From contig CM075655.1 of assembly GCA_037953625.1 (NCBI GenBank), forward strand, positions 16,572,001 to 16,636,000: a stretch of 64,000 nt of DNA, given 5' to 3'. This document shows positions 47,792 to 59,700 of the stretch, in pieces. Below the pieces are notes generated by a model that saw only the letters and a list, made by a program, of their open reading frames with translations, was not told the origin of the DNA and did not search any database. The stretch's first letter is position 1. Each line of letters begins with the position of its first letter. The stretch is from Crotalaria pallida (Eukaryota > Streptophyta > Magnoliopsida > Fabales > Fabaceae). Position numbers and translations under genes: made by a program.

Positions 47792-48388
47792 GCGCCGGAG
47801 GAAGAGAGAGAACAAGGCGGCGGTTTGGTGGTTGGTTGGAGCGGCTGAGAGAGAGACGAAGGGAAGGAGGGCGGCTGGGGTTTTAGGGCCGGCGGTGGAA
47901 GAGAAAGATGAAGAAGAAGATAAGGGTTCTTGGCTCAGGAACACAAACACACACCACTCACACGTTTTTCTTCTTCTTTTCTTTTTTTTTATATATTATT
48001 ATTATTATTATTATTATTATTTTTCTTTTTCATTTTATTTATTATTATTATTATTATTACCACTTGTGTTAGTATGATTTAAAACACTAGTACCATTTCT
48101 ATTTATTTGTTTATTATAAATCTCAAAAAAAATACTAATAATAAAATGTAAGCATTTAGTAAGTACTTATATAAAATTATATTAAGAATCTTAAAATTTT
48201 TAAAACAAGTTCAACCTTTAAATTGTCAAAATATATTAAAGCATAGAAAGTATGCTTTTCAAATAGTATAATTATTTTTAACATTTTAATTGAATTAATC
48301 ACTTAGCCATATCACAAATCAATTAGTCAGCGCTATTTTTCCTTTTATTATTCTTATTACGTTTAGAATTAAAAATGGGGATGTTACA

Positions 48389-50345
48389 ATCCTCCCCCAC
48401 TTATAAGAATTTCGTCCCCGAAATTCATATTACACGAAGTAAGGGTTAACAACGACTTGAGAAAAATTCCACCAAAGCTTTCTATTCTTTCTTAACTTAC
48501 TCCCACACTTAGAACGCGTCTAAGTGAAGGATTCGCCTTGACTTCCACTTACTCCTTAGGATCCTTAACATTGTACACTCGATCGGTTGTGATCCTCTTA
48601 ATCACAACACCTTTCCAATTTCTAGTACCCGGTTCAATAGCTTGGGGTCATTCTATTGGAGAATTTGCTGGCAAGATTGGCCAACTGGTAGCTCCTTCTA
48701 TACCACGACTTATACCTACAATTCTTGGTTCTTAGGGAAGGTTCTCTGAGTCGAGTATCGAACTAAGGATAGCGACGCTTAACCATGCTTTTTACTCCCT
48801 TGATGCGGGTCCGACAGGGTTCACCTCAAAGATTAACCTTAGCGACATTCGCGTCCTACTCCATTGATGCTTCAACTCCGCTTGTTCGACAGTTTCAAAT
48901 CGTCATGGGAATACCTAGAAATTGGTCCTACTCTAAGGTCACGGTCAAAGTTTAGCTCTACCTCTTAAGTTACCAAAGGTTGGTTCCCAACCGTCTCTTC
49001 AAGAACTTCCATCGCTACTAATGCGGGGTATTGAAGTTTATAGTTTCCTGGTACTCCCAGGTTAGGATAGCGTTACTAGACATCTAACTCGTGTCCAGCA
49101 TAACACCCTCAACTTAAATATGTAACATAGGACAAATTATTCCAAGTTATTATGAGGATTGTTAAGTTTAGGAAGAGGTTTGTGTGGGGTATCAAGCTTG
49201 GATTGGGTGTAGAGCCTATAGAAATGAATTAGAGATAGAAAATCATCAAAATATGACTTTTCCACTAAGTAATCGATTACTTGGATGGTCAGTAATCGAT
49301 TATAGGGCCCCTGATGAAAACAATAAAAAGTTGCAGCAAATATAATCGATTATCTCATATGAAGTAATCGATTATGATGAGCTGTAATCGATTACTTTCA
49401 GGGCTTTAATCGATTACAAGGCCTCTGGTGGGAAGTCCTAAAAATGTTGCATTGAAGGAATAATCGATTATCAGGTTAAGGTAATCGATTATTTGTTCAC
49501 TTGAATTTTCGTTCCGGCACGCGAAGATGGCGATTTCACGCATACTGAAGATGTCTTCTCCGAAGAGCTAGGGAGAATGATAACTAATGGTTTGTACGGT
49601 ATTCCTACCAACAATAAGCCTAGTCTCTTCATGGGTATACGAGGAGACTTTACACTTTGTCCTCGCTCGTCTTTCTTTCTCATCCGCATTCTTCACTCGA
49701 ATGTGACCTAAACTGGTTTACTACGTTCTCCCCCACTTGGCATCGACATACCCGGGTGTGTCAATGTCAAGGGGTAGGCTTGGTCGATTCTAAGAATCAA
49801 TTGTCTAAGTTCTTGATGATCCTTTGAGATTGAGGGTAGTGTCGAATTGTTTATCTATGGGTGAGCTTAGAGTTATACTGAGTTCCTATGATTTGACAAT
49901 TTTCTCGTATCTACACATCTAAGTTCTCTTATTCGATGGGAAACGCGGGTCGATGGTTCAACTCGATTGGTCTCGATGAGGATACTTGATGAGGTTGTTG
50001 AGATTATCCGAATCAATCCGAACAACCAATTACGAATATGGATAAGGGGCTTGATGGACTCAAACTTGTTGATGTTTTCTAAGGCTTTTCACTGTTCCTT
50101 AGCAATGCAGCGATCCTATATCTATCACTGCGCCTACTAGCCATGGGGCTTAATTCCTGAAGAAAGAAAAGTTAATACACATATATAATAACTACGCGAC
50201 TAAGCATGAATATCCATAAATATATATGTACTTAGGTATCTAATTTAAACTTGACTCTGACTTTCGGTCACTCGCTTGTTGAGTAAACCGCTGGAGTTGT
50301 AAGTCCAAACTCCAAGGCCGAGGAAAAACTGCTCTGATACCATAA
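48389..50345 (-). other. Interior of element 2, no recognised gene
   Basis: No gag or pol motif could be found on either strand; the longest frames are under 70 codons. The hairpin GAATTTCGTCCCCGAAATTC is at 48408-48427 next to the polypurine tract. A block at 49265-49495 holds about eight TAATCGATTA-type palindromes, otherwise an LTR feature in this window, so part of another LTR may have been captured here. Confidence 0.6.
50331..50342 (-). other. tRNA-Met primer-binding site of element 2
   Basis: The reverse strand reads TGGTATCAGAGC three bases from the LTR that starts at 50346. Confidence 0.88.
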
Positions 50346-53344
50346 TGTAACACCCTCACATTAATTTAGTTAAATTAGAGTTTTAGGAAAATTGGTACTT
50401 GAAAATTTCTTTTTAAATTAAAATACTTATGATTATTTTTCCGGAAAAACAGACAGAGTTTCCTCTGTTTTTCGGACTTTACCAAAATTTCCTGTTTTGT
50501 ACCTGTTCAGCCAGATTAATTTAAACAAGAAAACTTATAAATTATACAGACATTTTTAAAACTAAAGCCCAGTTTTACAAAATAATACAAGTTCCAGGGC
50601 TTACTTAGCAAATTGCCATTAATCCAGAATACTAATCAAAATATAGATATCTATGTCCACTCATGCTATTATAAATACACTCCACGTGGTGGAGTGAATC
50701 CTGCTCGGCCTGTGACGATGTAAACCTTGCTTCTGTACCTGAAAAAAAAATAACTGCAAAAGGGGTAGCAATTACGCAGAACTTAAGAGAAATAAACCCT
50801 CAATAAAATAGTGATGAACTAAGCCTAACCAACTTATAATAATCATAACATTCACAACAACACTCATTTCATTAAATTCCCAATTATTCAACTTTTATTA
50901 TTCTTTTCTTCATTTTCGTATTCTTCTTTCTCTTTTCCTTTTAACACTTTCTTTTCATATACTCACTTTATTTCAGTGCAACACCTCAAAACAGAGGCCC
51001 TCTTAATTTTCCTTATTTGAATTATGTGTCCCTCAGGTCAGAGGTCAACACTTAATCATTTTAATTCATTTTGTGTCCCTCAGGTCATAGGTCAACACAT
51101 TTTAACATTTTATTCTTAAAAATACATTTCACGCCATTGTACTTCACCTCCACACCGGAAGGTACCTCATATCGTTGTACTTCACCTCCACACCGGAAGG
51201 TACCTCATACGATTTGGCCTATGGGTGCTGCACCTCCACACCGGAAGGTACCTCACACCACTTTACTTCACCTCCACACCGGAAGGTACCTCATACAGTT
51301 TGGCCTATGGGTGCTTCACCTCCACATCGGAAGGTACCTCACACCACTGTACTTCACCTCCACACCGGAAGGTACCTCATACAGTTTGGCCTATGGGTGC
51401 TTCACCTCCACACCGGAAGGTACCTCACACCACTGTACTTCATCTCCACACCGGAAGGTACCTCATACAGTTTGGCCTATGGGTGCTTCACCTCCACACC
51501 GGAAGGTACCTCACACCACTGTACTTCACCTCCACACCGGAAGGTACCTCATACAGTTTGGCCGGTGAGTACTTCACCTCCACACCGGAAGGTACCTCAT
51601 ACCACCACTAAACAATTATATATCTTTAAATCTTTGAATTTCGTTTCCAAATTATCTCATTGGTTTCCAATCTCATGGATTTCATCATTCAATCATACCC
51701 TTATATTTTCACTTGCTAAAATTCTCCTTTTTCTCATTCCAAATCATCTCGTTCGTTACCATTCATAACTTCCAGGTTCAATATAATTTATACATGCTCT
51801 CCATTTAAATCAATTACCAACATCTCAATTTGCACATAACATCACATACCAATATCCAATCAATTATCAGAGTCATTCATATCTATTCCAACCAACATAA
51901 TTTAGCACAACATTCACCACATAATCAAATCTCATATTCTCATGTAAGTCCAACATACATATCACTACACTTTTATAAATAATCACAAATTAACATAATT
52001 ACTAATTTTCAATACATTTTAATAAATCTAACCAACTCACACAACATACCCAATTATTTTGTTGTCTTAGTTCAATGTCTTTTATCAAATCATTCGCTAT
52101 CTTTTTACACTTACTCAATTCATAATTAATCTGTCATTTCTAAGTTTATATTCACTCTCCTTACACACTAATAACCAACACCTCATACACGTCATCATAA
52201 ACACATATAATCCACAATTGCCTATTCTCATATAATTCATCAAACATTAACTTTCAATAATCATGGCTTGCCTTTAAAAATTTTAATTAATTAATGAGAG
52301 GTTCTATTTCTCCCTAAACTATTATCTTTTGTTATTACTAGTTACCCTAAGGCTCAATAATATACGTATTCTTCTACACTTAATCATCACTACCAACATC
52401 CCAGAATTTATCCCCTAAGCCAGGTAAAAGTCCCCTCTTACCTCTGGATTTCAATAAAATCTGACTTGCGGCTCAGCGGGGGAGATCCTGCTTCGACTTA
52501 CGTCGAATTAGTCCAAACCCACTAACGGCAACTACAACTTACACGACCGGGGTCGGTTTGACTCCACGACTATGTTGGTGTTGGCGGTTTGGGTCAAACC
52601 CGTAACCGTGGCCGATGTCGATGACAGCGTCGATGAAATCCGGGGCTCGCGATTCACGAGCTTCCTTCAACAACCACAGCAGTGGCGGTGCAACCAAGAA
52701 CAAGGGAGGGAGAGGCGGTTTGCAGGCCCCAAGTCACGGCGATGACTGAACCACAAACGGCGGCAACATCAGCACCTAATGGCGGGAGAGACTCGAACAA
52801 GGTTCTCTTATTCATGTAGCAGCGAACACGAACGGGGAGAGGAAAGAGGTGGTGGCAGCGAGCATAACCAATAGTGGCGGCGGCGGTCCTTCCTTGGCCA
52901 GGAGGGAGTCGCGACTGGGAAATGAGAGGGAGAGACGGGGTGAGAGAAAAACCGACAATGGAGGGGAGAGAGATATATAGCGCCGGAGGAAGAGAGAGAA
53001 CAAGGCGGCGGTTTGGTGGTTGGTTGGAGCGGCTGAGAGAGAGACGAAGGGAAGGAGGGCGACTGGGGTTTTAGGGCCGGCGGTGGAAGAGAAAGATGAA
53101 GAAGAAGATAAGGGTTCTTGGCTCAGGAACACAAACACACACCACTCACACGTTTTTCTTCTTCTTTTCTTTTTTTTATATATTATTATTATTATTATTT
53201 TTCTTTTTCTTTTTATTTATTTATTATTATTATTATTACCACTTGTGTTAGTATGATTTAAAACACTAGTACCATTTCTATTTATTTGTTTATTATAAAT
53301 CTCAAAAAAAAAATACTAATAATAAAATGTAAGCATTTAGTAAG
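50346..53344 (-). repeat. 5' LTR of element 2, first part
   Basis: It matches the left LTR up to TTTAGTAAG, where element 3 is inserted. Its minisatellite lies at about 51127-51600. The GC-rich island and TATA box are conserved (52973-52979). Confidence 0.9.
51127..51600. repeat. Minisatellite in the right LTR of element 2
   Basis: Same unit as at 45905-46413, with about one repeat fewer and a different distribution of variant units (for example cacatcgg near 51327). Confidence 0.92.
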
Positions 53345-54919
53345 TGTGAATTCAATGCTCCTAATTATGTGGATTATGTTTTGATGATGACAAAATAATT
53401 AACAAATCATGCCTTGAAGATATTGCAACATCAACATCAACAAGAAGTCAAGAAAAGAAGACAAGTGCCCAATCATTCTCAATCAAATATTAATTGTAAA
53501 TTTCAAATTTATGTTGAGAGTGGTTGAGAGTGGGTAGAAATAGTTAGTCTCTTCTAGGAATAAATTTTTATATGTTTATTAAGTTGAGATTGACCAAAAA
53601 TTAATACTTGAGAGGAAAAATAAAATTGAAAAATAATTTTTCCCATATCTGATCAAAATACTCGAGTATTTTGAAAAAGACTCGAGTATACACTCGAGTA
53701 TTTGTAGAAAAACTCGAGTATTTGTGCCAGGTCAGCAATTATGACCGTTAGTCTTGTTCGTGCACCAATTCACTCGTGACCGACCAAAAAGACTCGAGTT
53801 TTTACCAAAAGACTCGAGTATTTTTGTCCAGTCAGCAAAAATGAACGTTGGAGAAACTCAAAAACCCAATTGAGGGCATTTGAGTCTCATCCAACCCTAA
53901 GAGAGTATTCTGAACTTTATTGTAAAATTGCTCTTTGAATTTGTGCAAGAACAAACAAGACAACAACACATTATTGATCACAAGCTTTCATAATTTCCTT
54001 TTCTCAAGTGTTAATTCCCAAAAAGCTCAACTTCTCAATCATATTGTCATTTTATTCCAAGTTGAGTTTTAGGCCTCAATTCTTACATTGAGCTGTGCTT
54101 ATTTGTGCTAATCCATTGTGAGATTAGTAATACACATACAAAAAGCTTGATTATTCAAAGTCTTGGATTGTTCCCAAGCAAACCCTAAGTGGCTTAGGGT
54201 GTTGGAAGTCTTGAGAGGTTCTCAAGCACAAGACTAGGAGGTTCCTAGCCCGGTGGAGTTTCTTGAAGGGAGTTCAAGGAAGCTTTGTGAAGAGTTCTTC
54301 AATCACCGGAATCAAATTGGGGTAGAAATCAAGAGTTTGGTACACTCTTGAAAGGGTTAGGTTGAGTGAGGCCATTCTCAAGCAATCCTTTGTAATTTCT
54401 AACAATTTGATTATTAGTAGAAACTCCTAAGTGATTAGGAGGACTGGATGTAGCTCATTGTTGGAGTGAACCAGGATAAAATTGCTTGAGTGTTGGTTTA
54501 TTGCTTTTAATCTACTTTCTAGCTCAATAGACTTAAGTCATTTCAATCAATTAGGATTTATACAATTAGGTAGCAAGTTCAAGGAATCTTTGTGTTAAAA
54601 GTTATTTAGATTACTTGCTATTCTGTTGGATAAGTTCCTGTTTATTATTGAATTGATTTGAGTTAAATTGGTGAATTTTCGTTTCTGGTTTTTCTGCTAT
54701 CTGATAGTAAAAACTCGAGTATTTCAGAAAAGACTCGAGTTGTTCATCCTGAAAAACTCGAGTATTTCACAAAAGACTCGAGTCTTTTGCTTCTGATTCC
54801 AGAAAATTCAGTCTAAGCTCCATTCTTCAATTATCAATCGAAATATTTGGTATTAGTGCTTCAAAATACTATTCACCCCCCCTCTAGTATTTGCTTAGCC
54901 CGCTTGTTGGTTTCCAACA
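53345..54919 (+). repeat. 5' LTR of element 3
   Basis: It starts TGTGAATTC and ends TTTCCAACA. CTCGAG-centred palindromes cluster at 53660-53820 and 54710-54790. GAACCAGGATAAA lies at 54468-54480. Confidence 0.95.
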
Positions 54920-54921
54920 AG

Positions 54922-54933
54922 TGGTATCAGAGC
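54922..54933 (+). other. tRNA-Met primer-binding site of element 3
   Basis: TGGTATCAGAGC begins two bases after the 5' LTR. Confidence 0.93.
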
Positions 54934-54989
54934 TCGGTCGAAAGATCGAGTGTAACAACTTTTTCGAAAAAGATCCTTTTGGAAACTAA

Positions 54990-56768
54990 ATGGGCTCTAG
55001 CAACAACTTTGGTGGAGAAGGAGCTTCAATAAACCGTCCTCCACTATTTAATGGTGAAGGATATGTTTATTGGAAAACTCGCATGAAAGTTTTTATTGAA
55101 GCAATTGATATGGATATTTGGGATGCAATTGAAAATGGTCCTTTCATTCCCAAAAAGAAAATAAATGATGAAATTTTTGAAATTCCAAGGAGTAGTTGGA
55201 ATGATGATGAAAAGAGAAAAGTCTCATTTGATTTAAAAGCTAAAAACATCATCTTTTCGGCTCTATCCCATGATGAATTTTATAGAGTTTCCCAATGTAA
55301 ATCGGCAAAAGAAATGTGGGATACTTTGCAAGTCACACATGAGGGAACAAGTGAGGTTAGAGATGCAAGATTGAATTCTCTAACTCACGAATATGAATTG
55401 TTCCACATGTTGCCAAATGAAACCATTAGTGACTTGCAAAAGCGATTCTCTCACATTGTTAATCATTTGATTTCCTTGGGAAAAGTATTTCGCAATGGTG
55501 AAACTACTAACAAAATTCTAAGATGTCTTGATAGGAGTTGGCAACCCAAGGTAACCGCCATCAAGGAATCAAGAGACATAAATAGCATGGACTTAGCCAC
55601 TTTGTTTGGCAAACTCCAAGAGCATGAGATGGAGCTTACAAGACTTGGGATGCATGAGGAATCGGACAAAAAGAAAAAGAGCATAGCACTCAAAGCTTCA
55701 ACCAAAGCTACAAAAGAAGTTGAAGAATGCTCTACAAGTGGAGATTCCGATGGTGAACCAAATCAAGAAGAATTTGGGATGTTTGTGAAAAGATTCAACA
55801 AATTCTTCAAAGGGAAGAAAGGTGGATCTTCATCCAATTTCAAGAGAACCAAAGACTCCAAACAAAGAGAAAAGAGTACCAACGATGGAGTTAAGTGTCA
55901 TGAATGTGGTGGGGTTGGTCACATAAGAATGGAATGTGCCACATTCTTGAAGAAGAATGACAAGAAGACCCAAGAGACCAAAGGGAAGCGTGCATACATT
56001 GTTTGGGATGCACCGGAGAAGAGCAATGAATCATCTTCAAGTAGCTCCGGTGATGAAAATGCAAACCTTTGTCTCATGGCCAAGAACAATCATGAGTCCT
56101 CATCAAGAGCTAATCATGGCATGAGTGAAAGTGATGATGAGGTAACCTCTAGCTCTTCTTGTTCATCTTCAAACTCCATTTCATATGATGATTTGCAAGA
56201 AGCTTACAATGAAATGTTAATTCAATTTAAAAGGCTTGCTAAAATTAATAAGGAAAAAGGAAAGAAAATTTTGGAGTTTCAACATGAAATTGATGAATTG
56301 CAAAAATCTATAAATGAGTTGAAACTTCAAAATGAATCCTTGGAACTTATTAATTCTAGTCATCAAAGTGATTGTGCAAATCATGAGGAAATTATCACTT
56401 CATGTGAGAGATGTGATGAACTTGAAAAAGAAGTGAAAGAGTTGAAAAACAAACTCACAATCTCACATAGTGATAGAAACCTCAACCGGTTGTTGAACTC
56501 TCAAAGACATAATCACAACAAAACCGGTTTAGGATATGTTCATAAAAAGGACAAAAAGTACAAAGTGGTTGGAACATTTTCTAAGAAAAACTCATCAAAG
56601 AGACCAACTTGTACTTATTGTGGAAAAGTTGGACATATCAACATTGAGTGCCATATTAAGAAGTTTGAAATGAATAAGGGCACTTATATGTGGATTAAGA
56701 AGGGAGAAAGTCCCAACACTAACCCTAAGGGACCCAACATTGTTTGGGTACCCAAAGTGAAAAAGTGA
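54990..56768 (+). CDS. gag: Element 3 gag, two zinc knuckles
   Basis: The 592-codon frame starts at the ATG at 54990 (MGSSNNFGGEGASINRPP). Domains: a DUF4219-like start (about 20-50), a UBN2-type capsid region (about 60-235), a basic stretch, zinc knuckle 1 CHECGGVGHIRMEC from residue 303, a serine-rich acidic linker, a coiled coil (about 400-500) and zinc knuckle 2 CTYCGKVGHINIEC from residue 541. It forms the particle and packages RNA. It ends with a TGA at 56766 after a run of five A. Pol starts a few bases later in another frame. The complete layout matches the SIRE/Maximus lineage, and element 4 lacks the second half of it. Confidence 0.93.
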   Translation: MGSSNNFGGEGASINRPPLFNGEGYVYWKTRMKVFIEAIDMDIWDAIENGPFIPKKKINDEIFEIPRSSWNDDEKRKVSFDLKAKNIIFSALSHDEFYRVSQCKSAKEMWDTLQVTHEGTSEVRDARLNSLTHEYELFHMLPNETISDLQKRFSHIVNHLISLGKVFRNGETTNKILRCLDRSWQPKVTAIKESRDINSMDLATLFGKLQEHEMELTRLGMHEESDKKKKSIALKASTKATKEVEECSTSGDSDGEPNQEEFGMFVKRFNKFFKGKKGGSSSNFKRTKDSKQREKSTNDGVKCHECGGVGHIRMECATFLKKNDKKTQETKGKRAYIVWDAPEKSNESSSSSSGDENANLCLMAKNNHESSSRANHGMSESDDEVTSSSSCSSSNSISYDDLQEAYNEMLIQFKRLAKINKEKGKKILEFQHEIDELQKSINELKLQNESLELINSSHQSDCANHEEIITSCERCDELEKEVKELKNKLTISHSDRNLNRLLNSQRHNHNKTGLGYVHKKDKKYKVVGTFSKKNSSKRPTCTYCGKVGHINIECHIKKFEMNKGTYMWIKKGESPNTNPKGPNIVWVPKVKK

Positions 56769-56781
56769 TTTCATTTTGTAG

Positions 56782-59700
56782 GTGTGTCTTCGAACGGGAA
56801 AACAATTGTGGTATCTTGATAGTGGATGTTCGAAGCACATGACGGGAGATAAGCGGCACTTCATTGAGCTTACTCCAAAGGAAAAGGGTTATGTCACTTA
56901 TGGGGACAACAACAAAGGCAAAATCCTTGGTATTGGTAAAATCGGAAACTCTTCAAACTTGATTATTGATAATGTGCTCTATGTTCAAGGATTAGAACAT
57001 AATCTCTTGAGCATAAGCCAATTATGTGATGTTGGTAATCATGTAGTTTTTACCTCTACCCGTTGCCTCATTAAAAGTGACAAAGATGAATCAATCAAAT
57101 TTGTTGGTAGAAGGTCAAATAATACTTACTTAGTTGATTTGAACAAAGTCACTTCTTTGGTCTCTACTTGTTTAGTGAGCAAAGAAAATGACACTTGGTT
57201 ATGGCATCGTAGGACCGCTCATATTAATGTAAACCAATTGAAGAAAATACAATCTAAAGATCTAGTAGTTGGTTTACCAAAGCTAAATTTTTCTATTGAA
57301 GGTGTTTGTTCCCCTTGCAAGAAATGTAAACAAACTAAAAACACCTTTGGATCAAAAATGGTGATGTCCACATCAAGGCCATTAGAAATGCTTCATATGG
57401 ACTTGTTTGGACCATCACAAGTAAAAAGCTTTGGTGGCAACTATTATGCATTGGTGATTGTTGATGACTTCTCTAGGTTTACTTGGACTTTATTTTTAAC
57501 TACTAAGAGTGAGACCTACAAATCTTTTAAACATCATGTCAAACTTTTGCAAAACCAAGTGAATCAAAAAGTAATTATTATTCGTACCGATCATGGTGGT
57601 GAATTCGAAAACCACAAATTTGATAGATTTTGTGCTAAAAATGGTATTGAGCATCAATTCTCCGCACCAAGGACTCCGGAACAAAACGGAGTGGTAGAGC
57701 GGAAAAATAGGGTGCTAGAGGAACTTGCTAGAACCATGTTAAATGATTCTCAAGTACCTCAATATTTTTGGGCCGATGCCGTCAATACGGCTTGTTATGT
57801 TTTAAATCGTATTTTGATAAGGCCCTCTTTGGATAAAACCCCCTATGAACTTTACAAGGGAAGAAAGCCAAATATATCTCATTTTCATGTCTTCGGATGC
57901 CAAGTTTTTGTTTTAAATAATGGAAAAGAACACCTTGGCAAGTTTGATTCCAAATCCGATGAAGGCATATTTTTAGGCTATTCTTCTCATAGTAAAGCTT
58001 ATAGAATTTTCAATAAAAGAACTTTAACTATTGAGGAATCAATTCATGTGGTTTTTAATGAGTCTTCAAAAGAAGATAGTGTTTTATGTGATGCTAGTGA
58101 AGATGGCATTGACTTTTCAAAAGAAGAAAAAGAGAGAGAGAAATCAAAAGTTGATGAAGGAGAAGTAAGGGAAGAACTTCCTCCAACTTGGAAATCGGTC
58201 AAGGCTCATCCTATAGACAAAGTCATAGGAGATATGTCAAAGGGAGTACTTACTCGTAGGTCTATTCAAAACATTTGCCACTATGTCTCATTTGTTTCTC
58301 AAATTGAACCCGATTCAATTAAAAAGGCCATTGAGGATGATCATTGGGTTCTTGCTATGCAAGAAGAATTAAACCAATTTGAAAGAAATGAAGTTTGGGA
58401 TCTAGTCCCTAAACCCGATGATCATACCATAATTGGTACTAAATGGATTTATAGAAACAAACTTGATGAATCCGGGTTGATTATAAGAAACAAAGCTAGA
58501 CTAGTAGCTCAAGGGTACAACCAAGAGGAAGGTATCGATTATGATGAGACCTTTGCTCCGGTTGCACGTCTTGAAGCAATCCGAATTTTACTTGCTTATG
58601 CTTCAATCATGAAATTCACTTTATATCAAATGGATGTTAAAAGTGCTTTCTTGAATGGGTTTATAAATGAAGAAGTGTATGTCAAACAACCCCCCGGTTT
58701 TGAAAATAGTGAATTTCCAAACCATGTTTATAAATTGAAAAAGGCACTCTATGGATTGAAACAAGCTCCTAGAGTTTGGTATGATCGATTGAGTTCCTTT
58801 CTATTAGAAAACAAGTTTCAAAGAGGGAAGGTTGATAATACATTATTTATTTATAAAACCAAGGATGACATTTTGTTAGTACAAATCTATGTTGATGATA
58901 TCATTTTCGGTGCTACTAACGTGTCTCTTTGTAGAAAGTTTTCAAATTTGATGAAAAAGGAATTTGAAATGTCAATGATGGGAGAACTCAAGTTCTTCCT
59001 AGGCTTACAAATAAAGCAAGTCAAGGAGGGGATATTTGTGCATCAAGGGAAATATTGCAAAGAGCTCCTTGAGAAATTCGGATTGGACAAGTGCAAGGAA
59101 GCCTACACTCCAATGAGCACATCATGCTACCTAGACAAGGATGAACAAGGTACACCGGTTGATGTTAGTAAGTATAGGGGTATGATAGGTAGTCTCCTAT
59201 ATCTCACTGCATCTAGACCGGATATTATGTTTAGTGTATGCATGTGTGCTAGATTTCAAGCTAATCCTAAAGAATCTCACCTATCCGCAGTTAAACAAAT
59301 ATTTAAGTATCTAAAAGGAACAATTAACACTGGTTTATGGTATCCTGCTGATGCCAATCTTAGTTTAGTTGGTTACTCGGATTCCGACTTCGCGGGATGC
59401 AAGCTTGATCGCAAAAGCACCAGTGGTGCTTGCCATTTCTTGGGAAGTTCATTGGTGTCATGGTTTTCTAAAAAGCAAGTTTGTGTCGCTCTTTCTACCG
59501 CCGAAGCGGAATATATCGCAGCCGGTAGTTGTTGTGCTCAACTGTTATGGATGAAACAACAATTATCGGATTTTGGTTTGAAACTTGAAAATATTCCGAT
59601 TAGATGCGATAACACGAGTGCAATCAATTTGACTAAGAATCCGGTGTATCACTCAAGAACTAAACACATTGAAATAAGACATCATTTTTTAAGAGATCAT

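Larger units (their letters stand above)
45117..48388 (-). repeat. 3' LTR of element 2 (3272 bp)
   Basis: It contains a minisatellite (45905-46413), a long AT-rich middle, a GC-rich island (47280-47950) and ATT microsatellites near 47995-48060. It matches the right LTR apart from scattered substitutions and minisatellite copy changes. Confidence 0.9.

Noticed and set aside
47624..47950. Reverse-strand 108-codon frame with a serine/proline-rich product, and overlapping forward frames
   Set aside because: It lies in the GC-rich island of the LTR, where stop codons are rare by composition. Frames are open on both strands and no domain is recognisable.
51071..51768. Long forward frames in the right LTR of element 2 (128-197 codons)
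   Set aside because: Same minisatellite as in the left LTR; the copies differ in unit number, so no protein is conserved.
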